Shown: positions 1 through 9,180 of the stretch, piece after piece
Layout: each line of letters opens with the position of its first letter
How positions within the stretch are numbered: the first letter of the stretch is position 1
Assembly (NCBI GenBank): GCA_023228945.1
Contig: JALOAI010000032.1
Coordinates: 1 to 47,347 of the forward strand
Reading direction: 5' to 3'
DNA length: 47,347 nt
Source of the DNA: Pigmentiphaga sp.
GTDB lineage: Bacteria > Pseudomonadota > Gammaproteobacteria > Burkholderiales > Burkholderiaceae_B
The notes under the pieces: generated by a model
The model's database searches: none
What the model saw: the letters and a program-made list of their open reading frames with translations, nothing else
Told to the model about the DNA's origin: nothing
Program-made: the position numbers and the translations under genes

Positions 1-200
1 CGGCAGGTCACGTTAATGTCGGGGTTGTAGCCACCATTAGCGATCACGACCTCTACCGGCCACCTTCCTCCCCGAAGTTTCTTTCATCCTCGGGGGTGGC
101 GGCAACCTCCATGACCGTTAATGTGAACGAGAGGGCTCTTCCATCGCCAGGGGTGGCGGCAGCCGCCATGATCGTTCGGCAGCGTCCGACACGCGCCTTG
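1..200. repeat. Degenerate short repeats, possible IS end
   Basis: No convincing gene lies in the first 520 bases. Three imperfect copies of a motif resembling AGCCGCCATGATCGTT occur near 29-49, 103-120 and 160-177, mixed with fragments such as ACGTTAATGT. Multiple imperfect terminal repeats of this kind are typical of IS21-family ends, so this may be the edge of such an element lying mostly outside the window, or a decayed relic. No transposase fragment was recognised here. From 200 to 520 I see only GC-rich non-coding sequence downstream of gloA. Confidence 0.3.
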
Positions 201-520
201 CCGGATCCTGCGCGAAACCAAGGAGGTTGACGGCCCGCGCCCCTCGCTGATGCGATGTCCTTGGCACCGCGCCGGCGCTTCAGCGGGCAGGCCGCGTCGG
301 CGGGAAACGTGGCCGCGCACTGCGCCCTAGGGCGCAGATTCTGTTTGGCGACACTATGGTTGGGGCAAGGCTCGCGGCCCGGGGCCTGGCCCGGCCTTGC
401 GGGCGAAGGCTTCGGCGGATGCGCCGGGACAGGATCGGCGGCCTCGCGACTCATCGCCGCGGCGACGCGCAGGCTGGTGCGCTATCGTGAGGAACGGATT
501 GCGAATAGCCCGGACGGCGG

Positions 521-916
521 TCAGTCCACCCGGCCGGCGGTCTCGATGAACTCGATCTTGTAGCCGTCCGGATCCTCCACGAAGGCGATCACCGTGGTGC
601 TGTGCTTCATCGGCCCCGCTTCGCGTACGACCTTGCCGCCCCGCTGGCGCACTTGCTCACAGACGGCGGCGGCATCGGACACTTCCAGCGCGATGTGGCC
701 ATAGCCGGTGCCGATCTCGTAGCTCGAGGTGTCCCAGTTGTGAGTCAGTTCGAGCACGGCGCCCTCGGATTCGGGCTGGTAGCCGACGAAGGCCAGGGTA
801 AAGCGGCCTTCGGGATAGTCTTTGCGGCGCAGCAACTGCATGCCCAGGACGCGGGTGTAGAAATCCAGCGAGCGCTCGAGGTCGCCGACGCGGAGCATGG
901 TGTGCAGAATACGCAT
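521..916 (-). CDS. gloA: Lactoylglutathione lyase (glyoxalase I)
   Basis: Isomerises the hemithioacetal of methylglyoxal and glutathione to S-lactoylglutathione in the cytoplasm, the first step of methylglyoxal detoxification. The 131-residue length fits the small bacterial glyoxalase I. The four metal ligands known from the E. coli enzyme are at identical positions: His5, Glu56, His74 and Glu122, which together with the short length argues for a nickel/cobalt-dependent rather than zinc-dependent enzyme. The ATG follows an AGGAGAT ribosome binding site. It lies 11 bases downstream of the YgjP-type gene on the same strand, so it may be the last gene of that run. Confidence 0.95.
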   Translation of the reverse strand: MRILHTMLRVGDLERSLDFYTRVLGMQLLRRKDYPEGRFTLAFVGYQPESEGAVLELTHNWDTSSYEIGTGYGHIALEVSDAAAVCEQVRQRGGKVVREAGPMKHSTTVIAFVEDPDGYKIEFIETAGRVD

Positions 917-927
917 GGTGGTATCTC

Positions 928-1785
928 CTAGAAATCGGGCAGGACGCCCGGGTCGATGGCCCGCAGCGCCTCGCGGGCGCTGCGGTAATCGGGCATCAGG
1001 GTCTCGACCTGGGCCCAGAAACCCGGCCCGTGGTTCATCTCTCGCAGGTGCGCGAGTTCATGAATGATGACGTAGTCGATCAGGTGCGGGGCAAAGTGCA
1101 CCAGTCGCCAGTTCAGCCGGATCCGCCCGCTACTGGAGCATGAGCCCCAGCGGGTGGCCGCCGACGAGAGCCGCCAGCCGGCGATACTCAGGCCCGTGCG
1201 AGCCAAGGCCGCCTGCAGGCGATCACCCAGTACCGCCTGGGCGCGCTGCCGCAGCCAGGCCTGCACGCTGTCGCGGATGCGCTCGGCGCTGGCGTCGGCC
1301 GGCAGGGCCAGCCAGAGTACATCGCCCTCGGCGGGCTGGTCGAGGGCTCCGGCGAAATGCGTTGGCGCATTGCCGGAGGTCCGCATTTCGATGGTGGCGC
1401 CGAGATAGGGCAGCCGGCCGCCGTTTTCCCAGCGGGTGCCGTGCTGGTGCCAGTGTTCGCGTCGTTCCTTCCAGTTCTGGAGGTGGCGCAGGATCCAGTC
1501 GCGCCGTTCGTGGAGCAGGCGTTCGATCTCGGCCCCGCCCACCCAGGTGGGCGCCGTCACGCGCAGGCCGCTCTCGCCCACGCTCAAGCCTATGGTGCGG
1601 CGTCTTGAGCGGCGCAGCAGGTAGGGAACCGCAACGCCGTCGAAGACGACTTCGAGTTGGCCGGCTGTGCGCGGCGCGGGGGCGGTTGGCGTGGGAGGCG
1701 AAGGGGGGCGAGCGTCGGGACGCCCCGGTTTCGGCGTGGTTGGAGCCATACCGAACAAATCGAGCTGGCGCGGTGCGCTAGCCAT
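928..1785 (-). CDS. YgjP/SprT-like zinc metallopeptidase family protein
   Basis: A 285-residue member of the YgjP-like (DUF45) metallopeptidase-fold family. The zinc motif HELAH is at 242-246 and a third histidine in NHGPGFW is at 252. The family motif TRWGSCSSSGRIRLNW is at 211-226. The first 45 residues are Pro/Ala-rich and probably disordered. Family members are predicted cytoplasmic metal-dependent hydrolases of uncertain substrate. The start overlaps the plsC stop by 8 bases, so the two are probably translated together. No strong ribosome binding site is visible, and a later start is possible because the N-terminal segment is low complexity. Confidence 0.85.
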   Translation of the reverse strand: MASAPRQLDLFGMAPTTPKPGRPDARPPSPPTPTAPAPRTAGQLEVVFDGVAVPYLLRRSRRRTIGLSVGESGLRVTAPTWVGGAEIERLLHERRDWILRHLQNWKERREHWHQHGTRWENGGRLPYLGATIEMRTSGNAPTHFAGALDQPAEGDVLWLALPADASAERIRDSVQAWLRQRAQAVLGDRLQAALARTGLSIAGWRLSSAATRWGSCSSSGRIRLNWRLVHFAPHLIDYVIIHELAHLREMNHGPGFWAQVETLMPDYRSAREALRAIDPGVLPDF

Positions 1786-2500
1786 AGCGGTGCGGGCTCA
1801 GCCGCCGCATCTCGCCTTCGATCCATTCCTGGACTTTGGCGTTGAGCGCCGTGGCGCTCAGGCCGGCGGAATCGATGGGCGGACCGATGGAAACCGTGAT
1901 CAGGCCCGGCCGCTTGATGAAGGCGTTGCGTGGCCAGAACTCTCCGGCATTGTGCGCGATGGGAATCACGGGGACTCCGGCTTGCGCGGCCAGGCGGGCG
2001 CCGCCGGCCTGGTAGCGCCCCACCTGGCCGGGCGCGACCCGCGTGCCTTCGGGAAACAGGATGGGCCAGCGGCCCTCGGCCATCTTTTTGCTGCCCAACT
2101 GAAACACCTGTTCCATGGCGCCACGGCGGTCGCTGCGGTCGATGGCGATCATGTCGAGCAGCGCCAGGCCCCAGCCGAAGAAGGGCACGCGGTGCAGCTC
2201 GCGCTTGTAAATGAAGCAGAGCTGGCGCGGCATATAGGCGGGAAGCCAGAGAGTCTCCCACGCCGACTGGTGTTTGGCGAGCACCACCGCGGGAGCGTCG
2301 GGCAGGTTCTCCCAGCCGCGGACTTCCCAGCGGATCCCGCAGATGGCGCGGGCGCCGAGGACGGCCAGACGTGGCCAACCCACCGTGAAGCGATAGCGCC
2401 AGGGCTGGGGCAGGGGGGCGCAGGCCAGGCAGGCGAACGCGTATGGGATGACGGTGACGATCAGGAACAGCAGGTAAACCGCAGAACGCAGCCGGGCCAT
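1778..2500 (-). CDS. plsC: 1-acyl-sn-glycerol-3-phosphate acyltransferase
   Basis: Transfers an acyl chain to lysophosphatidic acid to make phosphatidic acid at the inner membrane. The 240-residue protein has a hydrophobic N-terminus (about 8-28, membrane anchor). It carries the acyltransferase block KHQSAWET (His77, Glu82) in place of the usual HX4D, and the substrate-binding block FPEGTR. The start chosen is the ATG at 2500, which overlaps the gmhB stop in a TGATG. A TTG one codon earlier would also be in frame but is less likely. The Glu at the HX4D acidic position is a conservative change that I believe is common in betaproteobacterial homologues, but this was not checked. Confidence 0.9.
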   Translation of the reverse strand: MARLRSAVYLLFLIVTVIPYAFACLACAPLPQPWRYRFTVGWPRLAVLGARAICGIRWEVRGWENLPDAPAVVLAKHQSAWETLWLPAYMPRQLCFIYKRELHRVPFFGWGLALLDMIAIDRSDRRGAMEQVFQLGSKKMAEGRWPILFPEGTRVAPGQVGRYQAGGARLAAQAGVPVIPIAHNAGEFWPRNAFIKRPGLITVSIGPPIDSAGLSATALNAKVQEWIEGEMRRLSPHRYG

Positions 2501-3036
2501 CAACGGCTCTCCAGATACTGGGCGACGGCGGCAAGGTCGTCGAAGACCTGGGTGTGCGGGGGAAGGTCGGGGTGAGTGGCGGCGGCGCAGCCATTACCCG
2601 TGCGCACCAGTAGCGGCTGCGCGCCGGCGCTGGCCGCCGCCTGCGCATCGCGCAGCGAGTCGCCCACCGCCGGCACGGCGTCGAGAGGCGTATCGTACCG
2701 GCGGGCGATGTCGTGGAACAGGCCCGGCAGCGGCTTGCGGCAGGTGCAGCCGGCATCGGGGACATGCGGGCAGATGAAGAAGGCGTCGATCTGCCCCCCT
2801 TCGCGCGCCAGCTCCCGCCGCAGCTTGGCATGCATGGCGTTGAGCTCGGTAATGCCGAACAGGCCACGCCCCAGCCCCGACTGATTGGAGGCCACGACCA
2901 CGCGCCAGCCCGCGCGATTGAGCTGGGCGATGGCGGCCAGGCTGCCCGGCAAGGCGATCCATTCGTCCGCCGTTTTCACGAACTGGCGACTGTCCTGGTT
3001 GATAACGCCATCGCGGTCGAGGATGACCAGTTTCAT
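2500..3036 (-). CDS. gmhB: D-glycero-beta-D-manno-heptose 1,7-bisphosphate 7-phosphatase
   Basis: HAD-superfamily phosphatase that removes the 7-phosphate of heptose bisphosphate during ADP-heptose synthesis for the lipopolysaccharide inner core. The nucleophile motif DRDG has Asp7 and Asp9. SNQSG is near 50. A structural zinc site is formed by Cys89, His91, Cys97 and Cys99, diagnostic of GmhB. Lys101 and GDSLRD (125-130) complete the active site. The length of 178 residues is usual. It sits between glyS (14-base gap) and plsC (touching stop and start), a common order in this family of bacteria. Confidence 0.93.
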   Translation of the reverse strand: MKLVILDRDGVINQDSRQFVKTADEWIALPGSLAAIAQLNRAGWRVVVASNQSGLGRGLFGITELNAMHAKLRRELAREGGQIDAFFICPHVPDAGCTCRKPLPGLFHDIARRYDTPLDAVPAVGDSLRDAQAAASAGAQPLLVRTGNGCAAATHPDLPPHTQVFDDLAAVAQYLESR

Positions 3037-3049
3037 CGCGTCTCCGGAG

Positions 3050-5218
3050 TCAGGCGAGCCGGCCGAGGTCGGCGACTTGATTCATCAGGGCGTGCAGCCG
3101 GCCGAGCAGGGCCAGCCGATTGGCGCGGACGGCGGGATCGTCGGCCATGACCATGACGTCGTTGAAAAACGCATCGACGGCGTCGCGCATGCTGGCGAGC
3201 TTGGACAAAGCCTGGGTGAAGTTGGCTTCGGCCAAATCGCGGCCCACGTGCGGCTCGAGCGCCGAGAGATCGATGGCCAGGCGTTGTTCCGCGGGTTCCT
3301 GCAGCAGGGCGGCGTTGAGCTCGCCGGCTTCGTCGTTAGCCTTCTTGAGCAGATTGGCGATGCGCTTGTTGGCGGCCGCAAGGCTGGCGGCCTCGGGCAA
3401 GCGCTGGAAGGCCGCCACCGCGGCTACGCGGGCCGGCACTTGGTGCAGGGCGGGCGATACGGCCAGCACGGCGTCGATGACGGGGCGATCGTAGTGGGAT
3501 AGAAGCTGATTGCGATAGCGTTCGTCGATGAAGTCGCGCAGGGCCTGGCGCACGCCAGGCAGCTCGGCGGCCGGCAGGACGGCTTCGCCCAGCCCTGCGA
3601 GCGCGGTGGTGAGCGCCCCCTCGAGGGTGAGCGCGGGCTGCGGATCGCAGGGGTCGATATGGCCGCCGGCCGCCAGTTGTTCGAAGGCGCTGATCACGCC
3701 CAGAGCGGCTCGGCGCAGGCCGAAAGGATCGCGGTCGCCGCTGGGCAGCTGGCCGATGGCCCAGATGCCCGCCAGGGTTTCGAGGCGTTCGGCCAGGAAC
3801 AGGACGGCGGCCACGGCATGTTCGGCATCAACGGGGGCGTCGAGGCGGATCTGGTATTGCTGGCGCAGGGCGACGACCACGGCCTCGGGCTCGCCATCGT
3901 GGCTGGCGTAGTAGGCGCCCATGATGCCCTGCAGCTCGGGGAACTCGCCCACCATCTGGGTGACGAGATCGGCCTTGGCCAGCAGCGCGGCGCGCTCGGC
4001 CAGCGCCGCCGCATCCAGGCCGAGCTGGCCCGCAATGGCCTGGGCCAGGCGCGCCACGCGGCGGCTGCGCTCGAGCTGGGTGCCCAGCCGGTTGTGATAA
4101 ACCACCGCGTCGAGCAGGGGCAGCCGGCTGGCCAGCGTGGCCTTGAGGTCGGTTTCGAAGAAAAAACGGGCGTCGGCCAGGCGGGGGCGTACCACCCGCT
4201 GGTTGCCTTGCACGATGTTGGCGGGATCGTCGAGCGTCATGTTGCTGACGATCAGGAAGCGGTTGCCGAGCCGCCCGCTGGCGGCGTCGAACAGCGGAAA
4301 ATACTTTTGGTTGAGCCGCATCGTCAGAATGAGGCACTCGGGCGGTACTTCGAGGAAGTCGGCCTCGAATTCCCCGACGTAGACCGCGGGACGCTCGACC
4401 AGCGCGGTGACTTCGTCCAGCAGGGTCGCAACGTCGGCTTCGTCGCCCAGCGAAGCGCCCAGCTCGCCGGCGCGAGCGCGCAACTGCCGATCGATCAGCG
4501 CGCGCCGCGCCTCGTACGAGGCGATCACGGCGCCATCGTGCGCCAGCGTGTGTTCGTAGCGCTCGGCGTCGGTGATGCTGAGGGTTGGCTGGCTGGCCTG
4601 GAAACGGTGCCCCTGGGTCAGGCGATCGGCGGTGAGCCCCAGCGCCGTGACCGGGATCACGGTAGCGCCGTGCAGCGCCACCAGGCTGTGGGCGGGCCGT
4701 ACGAAACGCACGGTGGTCTCGCCGTCGGCCAGTTGGTAGGTCATGGTCTTGGGGATGGGCAGGCCGGCGAGGGCGGCGTCGAGCGCGGCCTGCAGGCCGG
4801 CGGCAAGGCTGGCGCCCCGGGCCGTGCCTTCATAGATCAGGGATTCCTGTTTGCCATCGTGTTCACGCAGCAGTTGCGCGGGATCGACATTGTGCCAGCC
4901 CTTGGCGGTGAGCTTCTTGAGCAGGGCGGGAGTGGCTGCGCCCTGCTCCGTCAGCCCTACCTTGACCGGCATTAGTTTTTCGCGGAAAGCCCGGTCGGGC
5001 GCCTGGCCTCTGACGGCGGAGAGCCGGACGGCCAGCCGGCGCGGCGTGGCAAACGAGGTGACGGTGGCGCCATCGGCCAGCAGGTTGTTGCCGCGCAGGC
5101 CGGCTTCGATGCCGGTGGCGAAGGCCGCGCCCAGGCGCTGCAGGGCCCTGGGCGGCAGTTCCTCGGTGAGGAGTTCGACCAGCAGGGGTTGGACGTCGAG
5201 GGGCTCGCTGGACATCAT
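3050..5218 (-). CDS. glyS: Glycine--tRNA ligase beta subunit
   Basis: Beta subunit of the alpha2beta2 bacterial glycyl-tRNA synthetase. It supplies tRNA recognition and binding while GlyQ holds the aminoacylation site. The product is about 722 residues, slightly longer than E. coli GlyS (689). The N-terminus LLVELLTEELPP is the family hallmark, and a helical C-terminal region binds the anticodon side. The open frame continues far upstream inside glyQ, but the real start is the ATG at 5218, which overlaps the glyQ stop in an ATGATG. A second ATG one codon later is equally usable. The four-base overlap implies translational coupling to glyQ. Confidence 0.95.
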   Translation of the reverse strand: MMSSEPLDVQPLLVELLTEELPPRALQRLGAAFATGIEAGLRGNNLLADGATVTSFATPRRLAVRLSAVRGQAPDRAFREKLMPVKVGLTEQGAATPALLKKLTAKGWHNVDPAQLLREHDGKQESLIYEGTARGASLAAGLQAALDAALAGLPIPKTMTYQLADGETTVRFVRPAHSLVALHGATVIPVTALGLTADRLTQGHRFQASQPTLSITDAERYEHTLAHDGAVIASYEARRALIDRQLRARAGELGASLGDEADVATLLDEVTALVERPAVYVGEFEADFLEVPPECLILTMRLNQKYFPLFDAASGRLGNRFLIVSNMTLDDPANIVQGNQRVVRPRLADARFFFETDLKATLASRLPLLDAVVYHNRLGTQLERSRRVARLAQAIAGQLGLDAAALAERAALLAKADLVTQMVGEFPELQGIMGAYYASHDGEPEAVVVALRQQYQIRLDAPVDAEHAVAAVLFLAERLETLAGIWAIGQLPSGDRDPFGLRRAALGVISAFEQLAAGGHIDPCDPQPALTLEGALTTALAGLGEAVLPAAELPGVRQALRDFIDERYRNQLLSHYDRPVIDAVLAVSPALHQVPARVAAVAAFQRLPEAASLAAANKRIANLLKKANDEAGELNAALLQEPAEQRLAIDLSALEPHVGRDLAEANFTQALSKLASMRDAVDAFFNDVMVMADDPAVRANRLALLGRLHALMNQVADLGRLA

Positions 5219-6135
5219 GCGGCTTCCTTGGCAGCAATGGAACGGGAGCCGGCCAGCATCGGAAAGCCGAGCCGCTCGCGGGAATCGTAGTAGGCCTGGG
5301 CCACGGCTCGCGACAGGTTGCGGATGCGGCCGATATAGGCGGCGCGTTCGGTCACGCTGATGGCGCCGCGGGCGTCGAGCAGGTTGAAGGTGTGTGCCGC
5401 CTTGAGCACCGACTCGTAGGCCGGCAGGGCCAGCGGCTGTTCCAGGTCGAGCAATTGGCGGGCCTGGGTTTCGTAGTCGGTGAAATGGGTGAACAGAACC
5501 TCGGCCGGCGCATGCTCGAAGTTGTAGGTGGATTGCTCCACTTCGTTCTGGTGAAAGACGTCGCCGTAAGTGACCACGGTATCGCCGTGCCGGGTCCAGA
5601 CCAGATCGTAGACGCTTTCCACGCCCTGCAGGTACATCGCCAGGCGTTCCAGGCCGTAGGTGATCTCGCCGGTGATGGGCTTGCAGTCGATGCCACCCAC
5701 CTGTTGGAAGTAGGTGAACTGGGTGATCTCCATACCGTTGAGCCAGACCTCCCAGCCCAGGCCCCAGGCGCCCAGCGTGGGATTCTCCCAATCGTCTTCG
5801 ACGAAGCGGACATCGTGCGCCGCGGGGTCGATGCCGATGGCGCGCAGCGACTCGAGATAGAGCTCTAGGATATCGGGCGGAGCCGGCTTGAGCACGACCT
5901 GGTACTGATAATAGTGCTGCAGGCGATTGGGGTTTTGCCCGTAGCGGCCGTCTTTGGGACGGCGCGACGGTTGTACATAGGCGGCACGCCACGGCTCGGG
6001 GCCCAGCGAACGCAGGAAGGTGGCGGTGTGCGAGGTACCGGCGCCGACTTCCATGTCGTAAGGCTGCAGCAGGGTACAACCGCGGTTGCCCCAGTAGTCT
6101 TGCAGGCGCAGAATCAGTTGCTGAAACGTAAGCAT
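5215..6135 (-). CDS. glyQ: Glycine--tRNA ligase alpha subunit
   Basis: Catalytic alpha subunit of the heterotetrameric glycyl-tRNA synthetase, charging tRNA-Gly with glycine. The 306-residue protein opens with the typical LTFQQLILRLQDYWG and contains the class II core around GAGTSHTATFLRSLGPEPW, then YVQPSRRPKDGRYGQNPNR and LQHYYQYQV. It is the first gene of the run glyQ-glyS-gmhB-plsC, and its start lies about 220 bases from the divergent mechanosensitive channel gene, so promoters for both should lie in 6136-6358. No strong ribosome binding site is obvious. Confidence 0.96.
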   Translation of the reverse strand: MLTFQQLILRLQDYWGNRGCTLLQPYDMEVGAGTSHTATFLRSLGPEPWRAAYVQPSRRPKDGRYGQNPNRLQHYYQYQVVLKPAPPDILELYLESLRAIGIDPAAHDVRFVEDDWENPTLGAWGLGWEVWLNGMEITQFTYFQQVGGIDCKPITGEITYGLERLAMYLQGVESVYDLVWTRHGDTVVTYGDVFHQNEVEQSTYNFEHAPAEVLFTHFTDYETQARQLLDLEQPLALPAYESVLKAAHTFNLLDARGAISVTERAAYIGRIRNLSRAVAQAYYDSRERLGFPMLAGSRSIAAKEAA

Positions 6136-6358
6136 GGTGTCGTGGCAGTGATAGGCGAACGGGCCGGGCGGCCCGCGCCCGACAAACCCCCTATTCTACC
6201 GTTTGCGGGCCAGCGCGGTCGCCAAGGGCGGCGAGCTCCGCCTTGAACCCGCGCGCCAACTTGGGCAGAATGAGCCGTTATCCGCCGCGTGGCGTGTCAC
6301 CACCGCCGTCTGCCGGCCGCGGTTTGTCGCTTTCCCGTTTCCCTCCGGAGTCCGCCTA

Positions 6359-8881
6359 GTGCAGTTTGCCGTCCCGCCTCCTCGATTTTTCTTTATTCCC
6401 CAGTTTCTCCTCCGAGTGGCCTTGACCGCGATCCTGGCGGTGCTCTGGACATTCGCCATGGCTCCGGCCTCGGCCGCCGTGGCGCCCGAGGCGGCGCCAG
6501 CCGCCGCCAGCGCCGAGGCACCTACCTTGCAAGGGCTGGTGCAGTTGCTTGAAGATCCGGCGGCGCGTGAGCGCCTGATCGGCGAGTTGCGGCAACTGGC
6601 CGATCAGCCGGCGGCCAACACCAAGCCGGCCGCCGCGGCCGTCGCGCCTCCCGCGGATGATTCACTGCCGGCAAGGCTGGCGGATCATTCGCAACAGTTC
6701 CTGCAAGGCCTGGCCGACGACGCGCGCACCGCGGTGACGCTGTTCCAAGACCTGGGGTCGCTGACCGACGAAGACTCCTGGTGGGAAGCCTGGTTCGTAT
6801 CGCTTTGCGGCGTCGCGCTGGTCATCCTCGCCACCGTGATCGCCTATGCGATTTTCCGCACCATTGCACGCCGGGGATATCAGATACTCGACCAGCGCGT
6901 TGCCGTACAGCGGCAGCGCTACGAGGCCGAGCGGGCCGCGGCCCTCGAGGCTGGCGTGCCCCAGGCCGCGCATGGCGGCCGAACGTGGTTCCTCCTGCAA
7001 TGGCGGCGGGTCCTGGCCATCCTCGGCGCGCTGCTGATCGACATCCTCTGCGTGCTGGTGGCCGCGGCCGCCGGGTACGGCGCCACCATGCTGGTGGGCG
7101 GCTACTTCGGCCAGGTCGGGGTTTTCGAGCCCTTGTTCCTCAACGCCTTCATAGTGACGGAAATCACCAAGGCGCTCGTGCGTGGCGTGTTCGCCACCCG
7201 CTTTCCCGATCTGCGGCTGTTTCGCATGGCCGACGAGGTGGCGTTGTACTGGTACCGCTGGCTGGCCGTCCTGATCTCCCTGGTGGGCTACGGCACGCTG
7301 CTGCTGGTGCCGATGCTGCAAATGATGTTCACGCCGGCGGTGGGCCATCTCGTCGGCCTGCTGCTCATGGTCGGCGTCTATATCTACGCCGTGCGGGTGA
7401 TCTGGCGCAATCGGGTCGTGCTGCGCGACCGCTTGCTCGGCCGGGCCAAATCCGCATCTTCCGCCTTGTTCGGCACCTTGCTGCGCATGTTGGCCCGCTC
7501 CTGGCACGTCCTGGCGCTGGGCTACTTTACCCTGCTGCTGGTGGTAAGCCAGGTCGCGCCCGAGCGGGCATTGCCATTCATGGCCGGCGCCACCGTGCAA
7601 ACATTGGTGGCGGTGGGCCTTGCCCTGCTGCTGTCCATGCTGCTGACCGCACTGCTATCGCGCCGGATCCGCCTGTCCGATGAATGGCGGGCGCGCTTGC
7701 CGCTACTCGAAGCCCGCCTGAACTCCTATGTGCCCGCGGTATTGCACGGTGCCCGCCTGGCCATCCTGGTGGTGGCCGCGCTGGTGGTACTCGATGCCTG
7801 GCGAGTGTTCCGGCTGGCCGAGTGGCTGGGCTCGGCGCAAGGGCAGGCTTTGCTCAGCACGGTCATTCGCGTCGCCATCGTTCTCGCGCTGGCGGCCTGC
7901 GCCTGGGTCGTGCTCGCCAGCGTCATCGAGCATCGCATCAGCGCGCTGCCGGGTGCCGATGGGGCAAGCGCACGGGAGCGCACTTTGCTGGCGCTGTTCC
8001 GCAATGCGGTGTTGATCGTGATCGTCACGCTCACCACCCTCGTGGTGTTGTCGCAGATCGGCATCGACATCGGCCCGCTCATCGCCGGCGCGGGCGTCAT
8101 CGGCCTGGCCATCGGCTTTGGCGCCCAGAAACTGGTGCAGGACGTCATTACCGGGGTTTTCATCCAGGTCGAAAACGGGATGAATCAGAACGACGTGGTG
8201 GAAGTGGCGGGGGTGTTCGGGACCGTCGAGAAAATCACCATCCGTTCGGTCAGCCTGCGCACGCTGGATGGCGGCCTCCATATGATTCCGTTCTCGTCGA
8301 TCGATAAAGTGTCCAATCACATGCGGGACTTCTCGTATCACCTGGGGCACTACACGATTTCGTATCGCGAAAGCGTGGAAGACGCCATCGTGCATCTCGA
8401 AGCCGCTTTCAAGGAACTGATGGAAGACGAGGTGCTGGCACCGGAGGTCCTGGAAGATATCAGCATCCCCGGCGTGACCTCGCTCGACGACCGTGGCGTG
8501 ACCATCCGGGTGCTCATCAAAACCACACCGGGAATGCAATGGGCGGTGCAGCGCGGCTACAACCGCCTGGTCAAGAAGCATTTCGGCGCGGCCGGCATCG
8601 AGTTGTCCTACCCGCACACGGTGGTTTACTTCGGCCAGGACAAAAACGGTTATGCGCCGCCCGCGCGGGTACGGGCAATGGTGGCGCAGGCCGGCGAAGG
8701 CCAGACGATCGACGCCGATCTGCTATCCGACGGCAAGGCGCTGGCCCCCGGAGTCACACCGCGTGCATTGCGCCCGTCCAGCCATCGCTCCCAAGACGTG
8801 CTGGGCAACGAGCTGGATACCGTGGTCGACGACGAAGGCGAGCGCAAGGAGGAGCCCGCGCCGCAGCCCAAGCGCACCTGA
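6359..8881 (+). CDS. MscS-family mechanosensitive channel, large multi-span type
   Basis: Predicted inner-membrane channel that opens under membrane tension to release solutes on osmotic downshock. With the GTG at 6359 (GGAG upstream at 6347-6350) the product has 840 residues and begins with a signal-like hydrophobic segment ending near PASAA. An Ala/Pro-rich periplasmic stretch follows, then several transmembrane segments. The MscS pore helix and beta domain are in the C-terminal half (GAGVIGLAIGFGAQKLVQD, then VEVAGVFGTVEKITIRSVSLR). The size resembles the YbiO-type members. The frame stays open to an ATG at 6203, but that extension is not signal-like. An ATG at 6458 is a third possibility. 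A paralogue lies at 10048-11994. Confidence 0.88.
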   Translation: MQFAVPPPRFFFIPQFLLRVALTAILAVLWTFAMAPASAAVAPEAAPAAASAEAPTLQGLVQLLEDPAARERLIGELRQLADQPAANTKPAAAAVAPPADDSLPARLADHSQQFLQGLADDARTAVTLFQDLGSLTDEDSWWEAWFVSLCGVALVILATVIAYAIFRTIARRGYQILDQRVAVQRQRYEAERAAALEAGVPQAAHGGRTWFLLQWRRVLAILGALLIDILCVLVAAAAGYGATMLVGGYFGQVGVFEPLFLNAFIVTEITKALVRGVFATRFPDLRLFRMADEVALYWYRWLAVLISLVGYGTLLLVPMLQMMFTPAVGHLVGLLLMVGVYIYAVRVIWRNRVVLRDRLLGRAKSASSALFGTLLRMLARSWHVLALGYFTLLLVVSQVAPERALPFMAGATVQTLVAVGLALLLSMLLTALLSRRIRLSDEWRARLPLLEARLNSYVPAVLHGARLAILVVAALVVLDAWRVFRLAEWLGSAQGQALLSTVIRVAIVLALAACAWVVLASVIEHRISALPGADGASARERTLLALFRNAVLIVIVTLTTLVVLSQIGIDIGPLIAGAGVIGLAIGFGAQKLVQDVITGVFIQVENGMNQNDVVEVAGVFGTVEKITIRSVSLRTLDGGLHMIPFSSIDKVSNHMRDFSYHLGHYTISYRESVEDAIVHLEAAFKELMEDEVLAPEVLEDISIPGVTSLDDRGVTIRVLIKTTPGMQWAVQRGYNRLVKKHFGAAGIELSYPHTVVYFGQDKNGYAPPARVRAMVAQAGEGQTIDADLLSDGKALAPGVTPRALRPSSHRSQDVLGNELDTVVDDEGERKEEPAPQPKRT

Positions 8882-8957
8882 ATTCATGGGCCGCCCTCGT
8901 GATTCAGAGGGTGTTGCGAAAGGTCTGCCCCGAACCCGTGCCACCCTGAGCCGCGCG

Positions 8958-9120
8958 GCCGGCCCTCGGGGGCTTGGGACATTGGAGGGCGCCGTGGCTC
9001 GGGCCGGCGGGCGGGGTTGGCCGCCACCAAGAGCGATACCGGAGCCGCCTGGCCCCGACCGGGGGGCGGGGGACATTGGAGCGCTCGACTGCCCACGCCT
9101 CCCGGTCGGGGCCAGGCGGC
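8958..9120. repeat. Twin intergenic stem-loops with a shared loop motif
   Basis: Two inverted repeats lie between the convergent channel and murI genes. The first has arms GCCGGCCC (8958-8965) and GGGCCGGC (9001-9008). The second has perfect 20-base arms at 9044-9063 and 9101-9120. Each encloses GGGACATTGGAG (8976-8987 and 9070-9081). There is no run of T, so they are not textbook terminators, although the convergent setting suits a two-way transcription block or an mRNA end protector. The rest of 8882-9180 holds no gene I can support. Confidence 0.7.
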
Positions 9121-9180
9121 GTCTCAAGAACTCCAACTCGTTGGTTTACCAGGACTGCGCTCGCTCGTTTGCATGAGCCT

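Noticed and set aside
1590..2867. A 425-codon minus-strand frame overlapping plsC and gmhB
   Set aside because: It is a shadow frame over genes with strong motifs; its product is Arg/Pro/Ala-rich with no domain.
6203..6358. N-terminal extension of the first MscS gene to the ATG at 6203
   Set aside because: The extension lacks signal or domain features and would place non-hydrophobic residues ahead of a clear signal-like segment that starts at 6359.
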